Source of the DNA: Bacillota bacterium
GTDB lineage: Bacteria; Bacillota; DTU065
Reading direction: 5' to 3'
Assembly: GCA_012842235.1 (NCBI GenBank)
Contig: DUTE01000236.1
Coordinates: 1 to 7,069 of the forward strand
Length of the DNA stretch: 7,069 nt
Shown: positions 1 to 5,664 of the stretch, in pieces
Layout: every line of letters starts with the position of its first letter
How positions within the stretch are numbered: position 1 is the stretch's first letter
Translations under genes and position numbers: made by a program
The notes under the pieces: generated by a model
Told to the model about the DNA's origin: nothing
Seen by the model: only the letters and a program-made list of their open reading frames with translations
Database searches by the model: none

Positions 1-128
1 ATAAGCTGAACTAGATTAAACAGCTCCCGGAGGTTGTTTTGCATAGGTGTTGCCGTGATTAACAAAAGATGTTTCTTATTTAGCTCTGATACAAATCTAT
101 AAGCTTGGGTTTTATGGTTCTTTAGCCG
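1..128 (-). pseudogene. Displaced fragment of the SNF2 helicase gene (motif II end to motif III)
   Basis: Read on the minus strand from base 128, 42 codons are open with no stop. They begin RLKNHKTQAYRF, pass through LLLITATPMQNN and run to LFNLVQL at the window edge. RLKN is the conserved tail of SNF2 motif II (the DExH box region), and LLLITATP is motif III, so the order and spacing fit the family. From the ATP-M onward the residues are the same as the start of the plus-strand helicase frame at 129-183. I read this as the upstream part of that same gene, inverted at the edge, not as a separate gene. Motifs I, Ia and the DExH core are absent from the window. Confidence 0.85.
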
Positions 129-183
129 CGGCAACACCTATGCAAAACAACCTCCGGGAGCTGTTTAATCTAGTTCAGCTTAT
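1..183. repeat. Fold-back inverted repeat at left edge (55-bp perfect arms, 73-base spacer)
   Basis: Bases 1-55 are an exact reverse complement of bases 129-183; pairing stops at 56/128. The arm may continue left of the window. The spacer 56-128 is not random: read on the minus strand from 128 down to 1 it is an open frame that runs into the same helicase codons found on the plus strand from 129. The normal gene order would be spacer-complement, then arm, then the rest of the gene; here the spacer and one arm copy are flipped in front of the other arm copy. This is the structure left by a polymerase or assembly fold-back (inverted chimera), with a short palindromic CCGCGG at the join (127-132). 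A real genomic inverted duplication is possible but less likely at a sequence edge. Confidence 0.93.
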
Positions 184-1096
184 AGCTCCAGGAACACTTG
201 GTTCCTTAGAAGAGTTTTCTGCCAAATACTCTCTTGAAGCAAAGCCAAATCTCGAGCAAATAAAACAATCCCTAAAACCATTTTTGATTAGAACTACTAG
301 AAAAGAGGCTTTTTTAGATTTGCCACAAAGAGACGTCTCCCATGTTCCCTGCGTCCAAGACAAAGCAGAAAAAATCCTCTATCAAGCCCTTTCTGAGTAC
401 ATACTTACTTCACTAAAAAAAGACCAAAGTAACTACCTTACCCTTGTAACATTACAAAAAGAACTTTGTTCGAGTATTTTTGCCGCTTTGCTAACCTTAG
501 AAAAAATGCTTAACCGGGCTCCTGATCCAATTTTAGGTGAGATTGTTCGCCTAGGAGTAGATGTAAAAATAAATGCTAAAACAAAATATCTACTTGAAGA
601 ACTCCCTAGTATTGGGGAGAAAATTGTTATTTTTACCGAATATCTTGCCACACAAAAGTTCCTTGCTAACGAACTGTCTAAACGAGACTTAAGCTTTGTT
701 ACCTATGATGGCACACTTTCTTCTTCCAAAAAGGAATGGGCTAAAGAACGCTTTAGAAGAGATGCTCAGATCCTTCTAGCAACTCAAGCTGGTGGCGAAG
801 GATTGAATCTGCAGTTTTGTCAGAATATCATTAATTATGACCTGCCTTGGAACCCCATGAAAATTGAGCAGCGCATAGGTCGAATCCACCGTTTAGGCCA
901 AAAAAAGCCTGTTAAAATATTAAATCTCTTTACTAAGGACACTATTGAAGAGCGTATTTTAGAGCTTTTATACCACAAACTTAAGCTCTTTACAGATGTT
1001 TTCTCCTTAGAAGAAGAGACTCTTGGTCAAGATCTAACTCACTATATAGTCACAGAACTATTAGATATCCCTTTAACAAAGGAGCTTAGTTGTTGA
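140..1096 (+). CDS. SNF2-family DEAD/DEAH-box helicase, C-terminal part (5' truncated)
   Basis: This is the second half of a Swi2/Snf2 ATPase of the RapA/HepA-YqhH kind, a DNA translocase that remodels protein-nucleic acid complexes in the cytoplasm. Counting from the ATG at 140: the end of motif III (MQNNLRELFNLVQLIAPG, 1-18), a KPFLIRTTRKE segment (46-56), helicase motif IV (IVIFTEY, 162-168), motif V (ILLATQAGGEGLNLQ, 211-225), DLPWNP (234-239) and motif VI (QRIGRIHRLGQ, 244-254, with the arginine finger region). The ATG at 140 is the Met inside ATPMQN, not a start codon: no ribosome binding site precedes it, and the true upstream codons lie inverted at 128-56. Walker A and the DExH box are missing, so the visible part alone would not hydrolyse ATP. 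It overlaps the next gene by one base (TGATG at 1094-1098). The function is confident; the exact in vivo substrate is not known. Confidence 0.93.
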   Translation: MQNNLRELFNLVQLIAPGTLGSLEEFSAKYSLEAKPNLEQIKQSLKPFLIRTTRKEAFLDLPQRDVSHVPCVQDKAEKILYQALSEYILTSLKKDQSNYLTLVTLQKELCSSIFAALLTLEKMLNRAPDPILGEIVRLGVDVKINAKTKYLLEELPSIGEKIVIFTEYLATQKFLANELSKRDLSFVTYDGTLSSSKKEWAKERFRRDAQILLATQAGGEGLNLQFCQNIINYDLPWNPMKIEQRIGRIHRLGQKKPVKILNLFTKDTIEERILELLYHKLKLFTDVFSLEEETLGQDLTHYIVTELLDIPLTKELSC

Positions 1097-1761
1097 TGGA
1101 AAAATGGCAAAGTTTTTTTCTAGATTATTTAGAATACCTAGACTTTCAAGTAGAAGAGAATGATGATCTCTTGAAGGTTTATTCAGCAACAGAGGTTTTG
1201 AAAACTGAAGACGCAGTCTATACCTTTAATCGAGATAAGGTAAAAGATGGCGTTGTCGGTTTTTACCCAGGGTCTAATCTTTTTTATCAGATACTTGAGA
1301 GCACTTTAGAAAAAGGTGCCTTTGCTAGTACCTATTTAGAAAGAAAAAAAGACCCAAAAGGTCTTTTTACGCCTTTTTTATATCTTGATTTAAAGCTTGT
1401 CTCTTCTGCTCCTAAAAGCCCTAGGCCTCACTATTCCCTCCTTGTTAATCTGTTAGATAGCACTATATCTAACGTAAACTTAGACGACTTTCTTCCCGTC
1501 TCTAAAGGTCCAAGTTTGAAAAAACAGATTTCGTACAAAGAAGCCCTTCAGAGTGTTCTAAACTATCTACTCGAAGATCTTGCCGATCACAAAAATTGGC
1601 TTGCCGAAAATAGAAATAGAAGAGAAGAATATATTACTACCTTAAAAAAGGCACGCCTTAGTGCAAGTGAAGAACAAAACAGGCTACAAGAAGCTAAATC
1701 CCGTCTTTATCCCCATTTTAAGGCCAATATTAAACTACTAGGGAGGTTTTTTATTCGCTAA
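1096..1761 (+). CDS. yqhG: YqhG-like protein, partner of the SNF2 helicase
   Basis: The product is 221 aa and has no known biochemical activity. I recognise it as resembling Bacillus YqhG from its length class, its pattern and its place directly after an SNF2 helicase, the yqhH/yqhG arrangement. Visible features: an acidic N-terminus starting MEKWQSFFLDYLEYL, a GFYPGSNLFYQILEST segment near residues 55-70 (YqhG proteins have a similar 'GSxxxxQI' stretch), a central strand-rich TPFLYLDLKLV segment, and a charged helical, probably coiled-coil C-terminal part rich in Lys, Glu and Arg. There is no signal peptide and no membrane segment. The start is chosen at ATG 1096, which shares its A with the helicase stop (TGATG); the AAAGGAG at 1078-1084 ends 11 bases upstream. 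A TTG at 1090 would add two residues, with 5-base spacing, and cannot be excluded. The overlap suggests translational coupling and joint action. The gene is certain; the family call is moderate. Confidence 0.75.
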   Translation: MEKWQSFFLDYLEYLDFQVEENDDLLKVYSATEVLKTEDAVYTFNRDKVKDGVVGFYPGSNLFYQILESTLEKGAFASTYLERKKDPKGLFTPFLYLDLKLVSSAPKSPRPHYSLLVNLLDSTISNVNLDDFLPVSKGPSLKKQISYKEALQSVLNYLLEDLADHKNWLAENRNRREEYITTLKKARLSASEEQNRLQEAKSRLYPHFKANIKLLGRFFIR

Positions 1762-1767
1762 ATTAAG

Positions 1768-1808
1768 AAAAAAAGCCAGTAACTACACTCTTTTGTGTAC
1801 CTACTGAC
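1768..1808 (-). terminator. Intrinsic terminator of the YibE/F gene, between convergent genes
   Basis: A stem pairs 1775-1781 with 1802-1808 and, after a 2+2 internal loop, 1784-1788 (TACAC) with 1795-1799 (GTGTA); the loop is six bases. On the minus strand all outer positions pair (one as G-U), and seven U follow at once (A-run 1768-1774 on the plus strand), 18 bases after the YibE/F stop. On the plus strand one outer pair becomes C-A and the following T-runs are broken, so it would be a weaker terminator for the helicase/YqhG unit, although it lies in the right place to serve both. Confidence 0.8.
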
Positions 1809-1825
1809 CTTTACTTACTTTCTTA

Positions 1826-2950
1826 TTAAAGATAATACTCTTTATGCCCTGCTTCTTTCCTAAAAAATGCCATAATCAAAGCAGTAACTGGTATAGTTAC
1901 CATAAGACCAATGCTGCCAGCTAGTGATCTAACAAATTCACCAGCAATCATATCCATGTTGATAATTTTTAAAAACTGCTCACCATTTGCTTGAAAGAGT
2001 AAAAGAAGGGGCAAAGAAGAACCAGTGTAAGCCAGGATTAGTGTATTGGACATTGTCCCGGAGATATCTCTTCCCACATTAATTCCTGATGCATAAAGTT
2101 CTCTAAAACTTAGTTGTGGATTGACCTCGGCAATCTCTGTCATAGCTGAAGCAATAGACATAGCTACATCCATAACCGCACCTAAAGAACCAATGATAAT
2201 TCCTGCAGTAAAAAGACCTGCAAAATCCAAACTACCATCTGTAAGAACCCAAAGAACACTTGCTTCATCTATGGCTAGGCCTGTAAGGTTAATAAGTCTA
2301 CCACCTAAAATAGCAAGAAATGCGGCGACTATTACTCCTGTAATAGTTCCGCCAATTGCTGCCCAGGTTTTAATATTTGCTCCATTAATAATAAGTAAAG
2401 TTGCAAAAGTTACCAATATAGAGATCCCACTAGCAAGTAAAATCGGATTATAGCCCTTAAGAATAAGCGGCAACATCACCTTGGCAACTAAAATAAATGT
2501 TAGCACTAAACTCGCTAGGGCCTTAATACCACTTAAATGGCCAATTTCTATTAATACCAAAACAAAGATAGTTAAAAGAATGTAGATAAACCAATCCCTC
2601 TGATAATCTGCAATATGAGCACTTTGAAAAAAACCGCCTTCTTCAATAATATCAACGACTAATCTATCATTAGGTTTAGCTTTGATAGCACCAATAAATT
2701 GTGGAGAAACTTCGTTTGTAATTAAAAGTGTCATGCCTTTGTATTTACCAGATGTAATTCTAACTTTTACGTCTTGAACAGTCTTTTGATGCATATCCCC
2801 AAACAAATCAAGTTCATAGCTTTCTTCTTCTATTACCTTATCGGTTACCTCTAATACTTTCGCTTTAGCAGATAACACCTGAAACTGTTGGGCTTGAACT
2901 GGAACAATCAATAGTGTGATTAGACAAATTAAAGTCAATAATTTTCTCAT
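1826..2950 (-). CDS. YibE/F family integral membrane protein
   Basis: The 374-aa product matches the YibE/F family (PF07907), whose role is unproven. Order of parts: a secretion signal at 1-20 (MRKLLTLICLITLLIVPVQA, cleavage likely after VQA), an extracytoplasmic strand-rich domain of about 95 residues (23-118), then about seven membrane helices near 120-137, 141-165, 168-189, 195-217, 243-263, 302-320 and 340-363. The conserved family signature near residues 290-314, INVGRDISGTMSNTLILAYTG, is complete, as is the SLGAVMDVAMSIASAM stretch at 255-270. The length is usual for a full member. It stands alone: no yibF/yibE partner is next to it, and its stop is followed by its own terminator. Its ribosome binding site is unusually far away, with a small hairpin between (listed separately). 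The family is sure; transport of any substrate would be a guess. Confidence 0.93.
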   Translation of the reverse strand: MRKLLTLICLITLLIVPVQAQQFQVLSAKAKVLEVTDKVIEEESYELDLFGDMHQKTVQDVKVRITSGKYKGMTLLITNEVSPQFIGAIKAKPNDRLVVDIIEEGGFFQSAHIADYQRDWFIYILLTIFVLVLIEIGHLSGIKALASLVLTFILVAKVMLPLILKGYNPILLASGISILVTFATLLIINGANIKTWAAIGGTITGVIVAAFLAILGGRLINLTGLAIDEASVLWVLTDGSLDFAGLFTAGIIIGSLGAVMDVAMSIASAMTEIAEVNPQLSFRELYASGINVGRDISGTMSNTLILAYTGSSLPLLLLFQANGEQFLKIINMDMIAGEFVRSLAGSIGLMVTIPVTALIMAFFRKEAGHKEYYL

Positions 2951-2980
2951 AATCTAGCACTCTTTGGTGCTTCCCCTCCC
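2951..2980 (-). promoter_or_regulatory. Distant ribosome binding site with intervening hairpin, YibE/F gene
   Basis: The only good Shine-Dalgarno-like sequence upstream of the ATG is GGGAGGGGA (complement of 2972-2980), about 22 bases from the start, too far for normal use. Between them lies a perfect 5-bp stem AGCAC/GTGCT (2956-2960 with 2967-2971) and a six-base loop. If this stem folds, the SD comes to about 5-6 bases from the ATG, close to a normal distance. This suggests that the folded leader is the translated form. The start codon itself is well placed, because a signal peptide follows directly. Confidence 0.5.
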
Positions 2981-3199
2981 TAGCATATAAAGTAAAAACC
3001 TTATTCTGTCTCTTTCTTAGCTAGAACTTCTAGAAATAAGTAAGTAAAAAGCCAATAAGTTCGTATAGGCTAACTTTTTCTGTGAAAATGTACTTGGTAG
3101 CTAAATGGAAACTCATAGTAAGAAACTATAAGTTTCCATTCTTGCTTTTTGTTAGAAAGTGGAAGTAGCAAAAGACACTAAATAACAAAGCATTAACCT
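2981..3199. other. Non-coding spacer upstream of the YibE/F gene
   Basis: No gene is visible between the terminator at 3200-3227 and the YibE/F leader. The spacer must hold that gene's promoter, but I see no convincing -35/-10 pair on the minus strand; TATGCT at 2982-2987 and TATACG at 3063-3068 (minus-strand readings) are weak -10 candidates. It contains a 13-base dyad CTAGAA-C-TTCTAG at 3021-3033, which could be an operator or chance, and a long stem at 3104-3140 listed separately. Confidence 0.5.
3104..3140. repeat. Long imperfect hairpin without a U-tract in the spacer
   Basis: AATGGAAACT (3104-3113) pairs perfectly with AGTTTCCATT (3131-3140); after one C/A mismatch, ATAG (3115-3118) pairs with CTAT (3126-3129), and the loop is seven bases (3119-3125). 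That gives 14 pairs. In the minus direction no U-run follows; in the plus direction an interrupted CTTGCTTTTTG follows, but no plus-strand gene ends here. It is therefore not a normal terminator for any visible gene; a leader structure, a protein-binding dyad or a remnant of a mobile repeat are options. Confidence 0.55.
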
Positions 3200-3227
3200 A
3201 AAAAAATATAGCTTGTCTTTGCTATAT
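3200..3227 (-). terminator. Probable intrinsic terminator of the four-gene minus-strand unit
   Basis: On the minus strand ATATAGC (3227-3221) pairs with GCTATAT (3212-3206) around an eight-base loop, directly followed by six U (3205-3200). It lies about 65 bases after the stop of the gamma-carbonic-anhydrase-like gene. The stem is only seven pairs with two G-C, so it is weak, but the place and the U-run are right. Confidence 0.6.
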
Positions 3228-3292
3228 AGCTATTATTTACTTATCAGTGGCCTAATTTGCCTAAGCTTTCTAAAATTAGAGATAAATGCAGC

Positions 3293-3775
3293 CTACTTAT
3301 ACTCAGGCAAATCCCTCGATAAAATTAGATACTCTTCTACATTATTGTTATTTGCTGCTATCTCTTCTTTAGTCAACTCTCTAACTACCTTACCTGGTAC
3401 ACCTACCACTAAAGAATTCGGGGGGATAATCTTTCCTGGGCCAACTAATGCACCAGCACCAATCATTGAGTCTTTACCTATTACTGCATTATCTAAAACT
3501 ATCGCTCCCATGCCAATTAAGGCACCATCTTCTACCTTGCAACTGTGTAAAATTGCTCCATGACCAATAGTAACTCTTTGACCGATCTCCACTTCAATAT
3601 CTTTGGTAACATGAATAACTGCATTTTCTTGAATATTGGTATCATTGCCTATCTTAATTGGCGCAATATCCCCTCTAATGGTTGCATTATACCAAATATT
3701 AACATTGTCTCCGAGTTCTACATCGCCAATTATCTGAGCACTTTCAGCCTTTTTTACGTTTAAGCCAATTTTCAT
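3293..3775 (-). CDS. Gamma-carbonic anhydrase-like left-handed beta-helix protein
   Basis: This 160-aa cytoplasmic protein belongs to the YrdA/PaaY/gamma-carbonic anhydrase group of hexapeptide-repeat proteins, which form trimers with zinc sites between subunits. Visible in order: repeated hexapeptides (for example IGDVEL, IGNDTN, IGKDSM) from residue 15 to 120; RGD at 34-36; NIQENAVIH at 47-55; TIGHGAILHSC at 69-79; IGMGAIVLDNAVIG at 87-100; VGVPGKVVREL at 124-134; then a C-terminal helix. The three zinc-ligand histidines expected for the family are present (55, 72, 77), as are the conserved Arg34, Asp36 and Gln49. It may thus be an active CO2 hydratase, but many relatives are inactive or act on CoA esters. 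It is the last gene of its unit, 25 bases after the YlbF-like gene. AAGGAG lies about 14 bases before the ATG, somewhat far. Confidence 0.92.
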   Translation of the reverse strand: MKIGLNVKKAESAQIIGDVELGDNVNIWYNATIRGDIAPIKIGNDTNIQENAVIHVTKDIEVEIGQRVTIGHGAILHSCKVEDGALIGMGAIVLDNAVIGKDSMIGAGALVGPGKIIPPNSLVVGVPGKVVRELTKEEIAANNNNVEEYLILSRDLPEYK

Positions 3776-3800
3776 TTGATCTTTCGGTTCTCCTTATTCG

Positions 3801-4157
3801 CTATTTACTATCGGTTTCACTCGCAAAAACCTCAATATTCTCAGCAACCTTTTCCATAACCTCTCCATACAGTTGACCAAAGATTAATTCTGATTCAACT
3901 ACAGCTTTAACATAAGGATTAATACTAACAACATCCCAAAGCTTTTGCAACTCTTCAACTAAAGGCTCCACGTCTTCTCCCTCAAAAGCCCTTCTTTGAA
4001 TATCCCACTGTTTTTTACGAAAATCATCAAGCATAATCTCTGCTGCACTATGGTCTTTAATTTGATTATGTGCAGCAACATATGCTCGATACTCTTCACT
4101 TTGTTTCAATGCTTTGTTGAGTTCTTCAGCCTTTTTTAAAAGATCTTCTCGATTCAT
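3801..4157 (-). CDS. YlbF/YmcA/YheA family regulator-like protein
   Basis: The product is a small, almost wholly helical, acidic 118-aa protein starting MNREDLLKKAEELNKALKQS and with no signal peptide or membrane segment. The pattern fits the Com_YlbF family (PF06133): an N-terminal helix with S/EY spacing, a middle FRKKQWDIQRRAFEGED segment (about 46-62), and a C-terminal V-x-NPYVKAVVESELIF segment (about 78-93). In Bacillus subtilis YlbF and YmcA, together with YaaT, guide RNase Y and affect sporulation and competence, while YheA is a shorter relative of unknown role. The length here (118) is nearer YheA than YlbF or YmcA, so I do not assign a symbol. AAAGGAGGT (complement of 4165-4173) sits seven bases before the ATG and fixes the start. 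It lies 30 bases after the PHP gene and 25 before the carbonic-anhydrase-like gene, so it is probably cotranscribed with both. Confidence 0.85.
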   Translation of the reverse strand: MNREDLLKKAEELNKALKQSEEYRAYVAAHNQIKDHSAAEIMLDDFRKKQWDIQRRAFEGEDVEPLVEELQKLWDVVSINPYVKAVVESELIFGQLYGEVMEKVAENIEVFASETDSK

Positions 4158-4187
4158 TAGGCCTACCTCCTTTGCTTATTGTGTTTT

Positions 4188-4997
4188 TCATAAGGAAACC
4201 ATTACCTTTTTTCTCTTAGAAAACGATGCAATCTCATCTACACCTAAACTCTTCAATAATGAAACAACGTAACCAAAGTCTTTGCCAACCTCATCAGGGC
4301 TATGACTATCTGAACCTAAAGTAACGGGAACCTTTGCCTCTACTAACTCTTTGACAAACAAAGGAGCAGGATAGATCTCTTTTGCTATCTTGCGTAGTCC
4401 TGAGGTATTGATTTCAAAAACCATACCACTTTTCTTTAGTTCTTTAGCTACATCTATATAAAGCGAAGAGAGATCTTCTTTAGGTCTATATCCGTATTTC
4501 TTTATTACATCTAAATGTCCCATTATATCAAAGATGCCTAAATGAGCTGCCTCTATCACTAAGGAAAAATATTCTTCATAGGTTTTGTAGAGATCTCTTT
4601 TTTCAAATTCTGTCAAATAAAGCGATGAATCGATAGGCCACGGTCCTACATGATGAACTGATCCTATAACATAATCCCAGTCACAAAGTTGAAGAAGAGC
4701 TTTTGTCTTTGCTATACTCTCTTTTTCAGGGAAAAAATCTGCTTCTATACCTAGTTTAATTGTAATCTCAGGGTATTCATCTCTAAGTTTTAAAACATCG
4801 TTTTTGTAATCTTGAAGCTCTGTCTCTTGCATAGCCCAATCACAAGACCACGTGCCCTCTGGAGCAGGGCTTAGAGGAAGATGATCTGAAAAACCAATCT
4901 CCTTAAGCCCCCTCTCTAGGGCTTTTTCTACATATTCTACCATAGTGCCTTCTGCATGACCACACCTTGTTGTGTGTATATGATAATCTAAGATCAT
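4188..4997 (-). CDS. PHP-family histidinol-phosphatase (HisJ/HisK type)
   Basis: The 269-aa product is a metal-dependent phosphoesterase of the PHP superfamily, in the branch that removes phosphate from histidinol phosphate in histidine synthesis. Metal-site motifs are all present: DYHIHTTRCGH at the N-terminus (His6, His8, His14), SDHLP (Asp38, His39), LGIEADF (Glu85), GSVHH (His115, His116), GHLDVIKKYG (His161, Asp163), EINTSG (Glu195) and LGSDSH (Asp230, His232). This predicts a complete, active trinuclear site, and the length is usual for HisK. The start ATG overlaps the flavin-reductase stop (ATGA at 4994-4997), with GGAG eight bases before it, so translation is likely coupled. No other his gene is in the window, so a different phosphoester substrate remains possible. 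Confidence 0.9.
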   Translation of the reverse strand: MILDYHIHTTRCGHAEGTMVEYVEKALERGLKEIGFSDHLPLSPAPEGTWSCDWAMQETELQDYKNDVLKLRDEYPEITIKLGIEADFFPEKESIAKTKALLQLCDWDYVIGSVHHVGPWPIDSSLYLTEFEKRDLYKTYEEYFSLVIEAAHLGIFDIMGHLDVIKKYGYRPKEDLSSLYIDVAKELKKSGMVFEINTSGLRKIAKEIYPAPLFVKELVEAKVPVTLGSDSHSPDEVGKDFGYVVSLLKSLGVDEIASFSKRKKVMVSL

Positions 4998-5563
4998 TTC
5001 TTCAGCTCCTGTAGAGATTGACCTGACTTATAAATTGCATCTTTCACAGACCAGTAAGTCTTTGAAGCATATGTCAAGCCTTTTGCTTTTGCCCAGTCAA
5101 TACGGTTTTGGTCTAGATATTGTTTATCAACATAGATACCTTTTACTTCTGCTAAAAACAGTTCATGGGTACCTAAATTGATAACGTTTTTGACAAGACA
5201 CTCTGCATTTACTGGAAACTCGTCGATTAGAGGGACTCTCAAAATATTGCTAGAAAAATGATGCCACTTTAGTTCAGCAAACTTATCGACATCTCTTCCT
5301 GAAACTACTCCACAATAATCCACACCAAATGCTTGGCTTTCTTGGGGAATATTTAAGCCAAATTTCATCTCTTTGTGCAAAAACTCATTACTATAGCGAC
5401 TTGGTCTTACTGAAATGCCAACAATTAAAGGTTCTGAGTTCAAGACGCCACTCCAACCAAGTGTTATTAAGTTAGGTCCTTTAGGGGTATCTACACTGAC
5501 TACTACAACAGGAACAGGAAAGAATGTCGACTTGTAGTCACTCCAAAAATGTTTCTCTTGCAT
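4994..5563 (-). CDS. Flavin reductase-like, FMN-binding split-barrel protein
   Basis: This 189-aa cytoplasmic protein has the flavin_reductase-like fold (PF01613) that binds FMN and in relatives reduces flavin with NAD(P)H or carries electrons in anaerobes. Visible: FPVPVVVVSV (15-24), the flavin-phosphate-binding stretch PNLITLGWSGVLNSEP (30-45), then VGISVRPSRYS (48-58), NIPQESQ (71-77), SGRDVDKF (88-95) and LGTHELFLAEV (130-140), all in family order. The length is typical. No rubredoxin or second domain is attached. AAGGAGGG (complement of 5573-5580) is eight bases before the ATG. It is the first gene of the minus-strand unit and overlaps the PHP gene by four bases. The electron partner cannot be read from the sequence. 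Confidence 0.9.
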   Translation of the reverse strand: MQEKHFWSDYKSTFFPVPVVVVSVDTPKGPNLITLGWSGVLNSEPLIVGISVRPSRYSNEFLHKEMKFGLNIPQESQAFGVDYCGVVSGRDVDKFAELKWHHFSSNILRVPLIDEFPVNAECLVKNVINLGTHELFLAEVKGIYVDKQYLDQNRIDWAKAKGLTYASKTYWSVKDAIYKSGQSLQELKK

Positions 5564-5598
5564 AATCTCGACCCTCCTTAAAAAGCTATCTTGTTTCT

Positions 5599-5607
5599 AT
5601 TTTACCA
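5599..5607 (-). promoter_or_regulatory. Extended -10 promoter candidate for the flavin reductase unit
   Basis: On the minus strand TGG-TAAAAT matches an extended -10 (TGN plus five of six bases of TATAAT). It lies between the terminator of the oxidoreductase gene and the AAGGAGGG site, and would start transcription about 30 bases before the ATG. No good -35 is seen, as is usual for extended -10 promoters. Confidence 0.45.
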
Positions 5608-5613
5608 GTTTTT

Positions 5614-5654
5614 CCTATAAATAAAAGTGGAGCCACTTAAGCAAGTAGCTCCAC
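5614..5654 (-). terminator. Intrinsic terminator of the oxidoreductase gene
   Basis: GTGGAGC (5627-5633) pairs with GCTCCAC (5648-5654); after one C/A mismatch ACTT (5635-5638) pairs with AAGT (5643-5646) around a four-base loop. On the minus strand the stem is followed by UUUUAUUUAU. It begins 10 bases after the oxidoreductase stop, separating this gene from the next unit. Confidence 0.85.
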
Positions 5655-5664
5655 AAATAGTTTT

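Noticed and set aside
1..183. The terminal inverted repeat read as an IS or transposon end, or as a telomere-like hairpin
   Set aside because: The arms and spacer are helicase coding sequence in continuous frame, with no transposase and no target-site duplication visible, so an inverted chimera explains them better.
175..651. Two minus-strand open frames opposite the helicase
   Set aside because: They are shadows of the helicase reading frame, which carries motifs IV to VI in order on the plus strand.
2121..2453. Plus-strand open frame of 110 codons inside the YibE/F gene
   Set aside because: It is antisense to a clear membrane protein gene with intact family signatures, and it has no ribosome binding site and no recognisable motif.
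3021..3033. CTAGAA-C-TTCTAG dyad as an operator
   Set aside because: It is only 13 bases long in an AT-rich spacer, matches no regulator site I can name, and stands alone; it is mentioned only in the spacer entry.
3213..3763. Two plus-strand open frames opposite the gamma-carbonic-anhydrase-like gene
   Set aside because: They mirror the hexapeptide-repeat gene, whose zinc-site residues are all in place on the minus strand; the first frame only extends into the spacer by chance and has no SD.
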